Translations under genes and position numbers: made by a program
Source of the DNA: Bacteroidales bacterium UBA4073
Lineage (GTDB): Bacteria; Bacteroidota; Bacteroidia; Bacteroidales; Tenuifilaceae
Assembly: GCA_002383425.1 (NCBI GenBank)
Contig: DFYV01000162.1
Location: 1-5,888 of the forward strand
Length of the DNA: 5,888 nucleotides
Reading direction: 5' to 3'
Part shown: positions 5,726 through 5,888 of the stretch, piece after piece
Layout: each line of letters begins with the position of its first letter
Position numbering within the stretch: the stretch's first letter is position 1
The notes under the pieces: generated by a model
The model's database searches: none
Told to the model about the DNA's origin: nothing
Seen by the model: only the letters and a program-made list of their open reading frames with translations

Positions 5726-5743
5726 CCCCCTTTTCAAAGGGGG
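5726..5743. repeat. Short perfect palindrome (CCCCCTTT/AAAGGGGG) between two heptad arrays
   Basis: An 8-bp perfect stem, CCCCCTTT paired with AAAGGGGG, closes on a 2-nt TC spacer. It is preceded by another C-run (5718-5723). It lies about 170 nt after the aminotransferase stop. It lacks a T-tract on either strand, so a rho-independent terminator is not supported, although the hairpin could stabilise or bound a transcript end. Confidence 0.7.
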
Positions 5744-5747
5744 AGTA

Positions 5748-5880
5748 ATTCAAAATTCCAGATTCCAGATTCAATATTCCAAATTCAAAATTACAAATTA
5801 CGAATTAAAGATTCCTTTTTCAGAACAACGAACAACTAACAACGCTTATCAACCATCAACCATCAACCATCAACTATCAT
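5748..5880. repeat. Heptad array 2 downstream of the aminotransferase gene
   Basis: Nineteen units run in one phase for 133 nt: ATTCAAA, two ATTCCAG, ATTCAAT, ATTCCAA, ATTCAAA, ATTACAA, ATTACGA, ATTAAAG, ATTCCTT, TTTCAGA, ACAACGA, ACAACTA, ACAACGC, TTATCAA, three CCATCAA and CTATCAT. The order repeats that of array 1, but the ATTACGA block is shorter and the CCATCAA block longer. The array may extend past the right edge of the window. Confidence 0.92.
5797..5836. repeat. 40-nt core direct repeat, copy 2
   Basis: This is the partner of 5653-5692, with 39 of 40 bases identical. The one difference turns the unit TATCAGA into TTTCAGA. Confidence 0.9.
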
Positions 5881-5888
5881 ATGTATTC

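Noticed and set aside
5726..5743. Rho-independent terminator after the aminotransferase gene
   Set aside because: The stem is strong, but no T-run follows it on either strand and it lies about 170 nt past the stop codon.

Overview
The window looks like chromosomal DNA from a Bacteroidota bacterium, probably of the order Bacteroidales. The reasons are a short (about 256-residue) AMP nucleosidase of the type seen in this phylum, a Bacteroidota-style DNA polymerase III delta subunit, a single-domain HsdR_N protein, weak or absent Shine-Dalgarno sequences, and TAnnTTTG promoter elements in front of genes. I assign no genus.

Layout: positions 1-182 are gene-free simple repeats. From 183 to 2623 lies a compact minus-strand operon, read from right to left: AMP nucleosidase (amn-like), then holA after a 9-nt gap, then a rhomboid-family intramembrane protease whose ATG overlaps the holA stop as ATGA. 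A near-consensus Bacteroidota promoter lies just upstream of the first gene. From about 2670 to 3626 lies a gap of nearly 1 kb built largely of short-period repeats and inverted repeats. From 3627 to 5553 a plus-strand two-gene operon follows, with 1 nt between genes: a stand-alone PD-(D/E)XK domain of the HsdR N-terminal type, and a fold-type I PLP enzyme of the class V aminotransferase/cysteine desulfurase group. From 5554 to the end is again gene-free repeat DNA.

How the genes fit together: the two operons diverge from the central repeat region. Most of the genes are housekeeping or conserved (purine nucleotide turnover, clamp loading for replication, membrane proteolysis, a putative sulfur or amine PLP enzyme). 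Co-transcription does not by itself show a shared pathway. I see no restriction-modification system, CRISPR array, transposase, rRNA or tRNA.

The most unusual content is the non-coding DNA. In all three gene-free stretches, arrays of quite different sequence share one period, 7 nt (for example TTGAACC, TGGAATC, ATTACGA, ACAACGA, CCATCAA, GAAAAGT, TAAAATG, CTTCTAA, CTACTCA). The units drift stepwise along an array, and duplicated modules in two places carry the heptads inside them. Minor 8-nt and 10-nt arrays and two palindromes sit among them. The arrays at the two ends of the window share a 20-nt identity and both lie 3' of an operon in the same orientation relative to transcription. This is the observation most worth following up.
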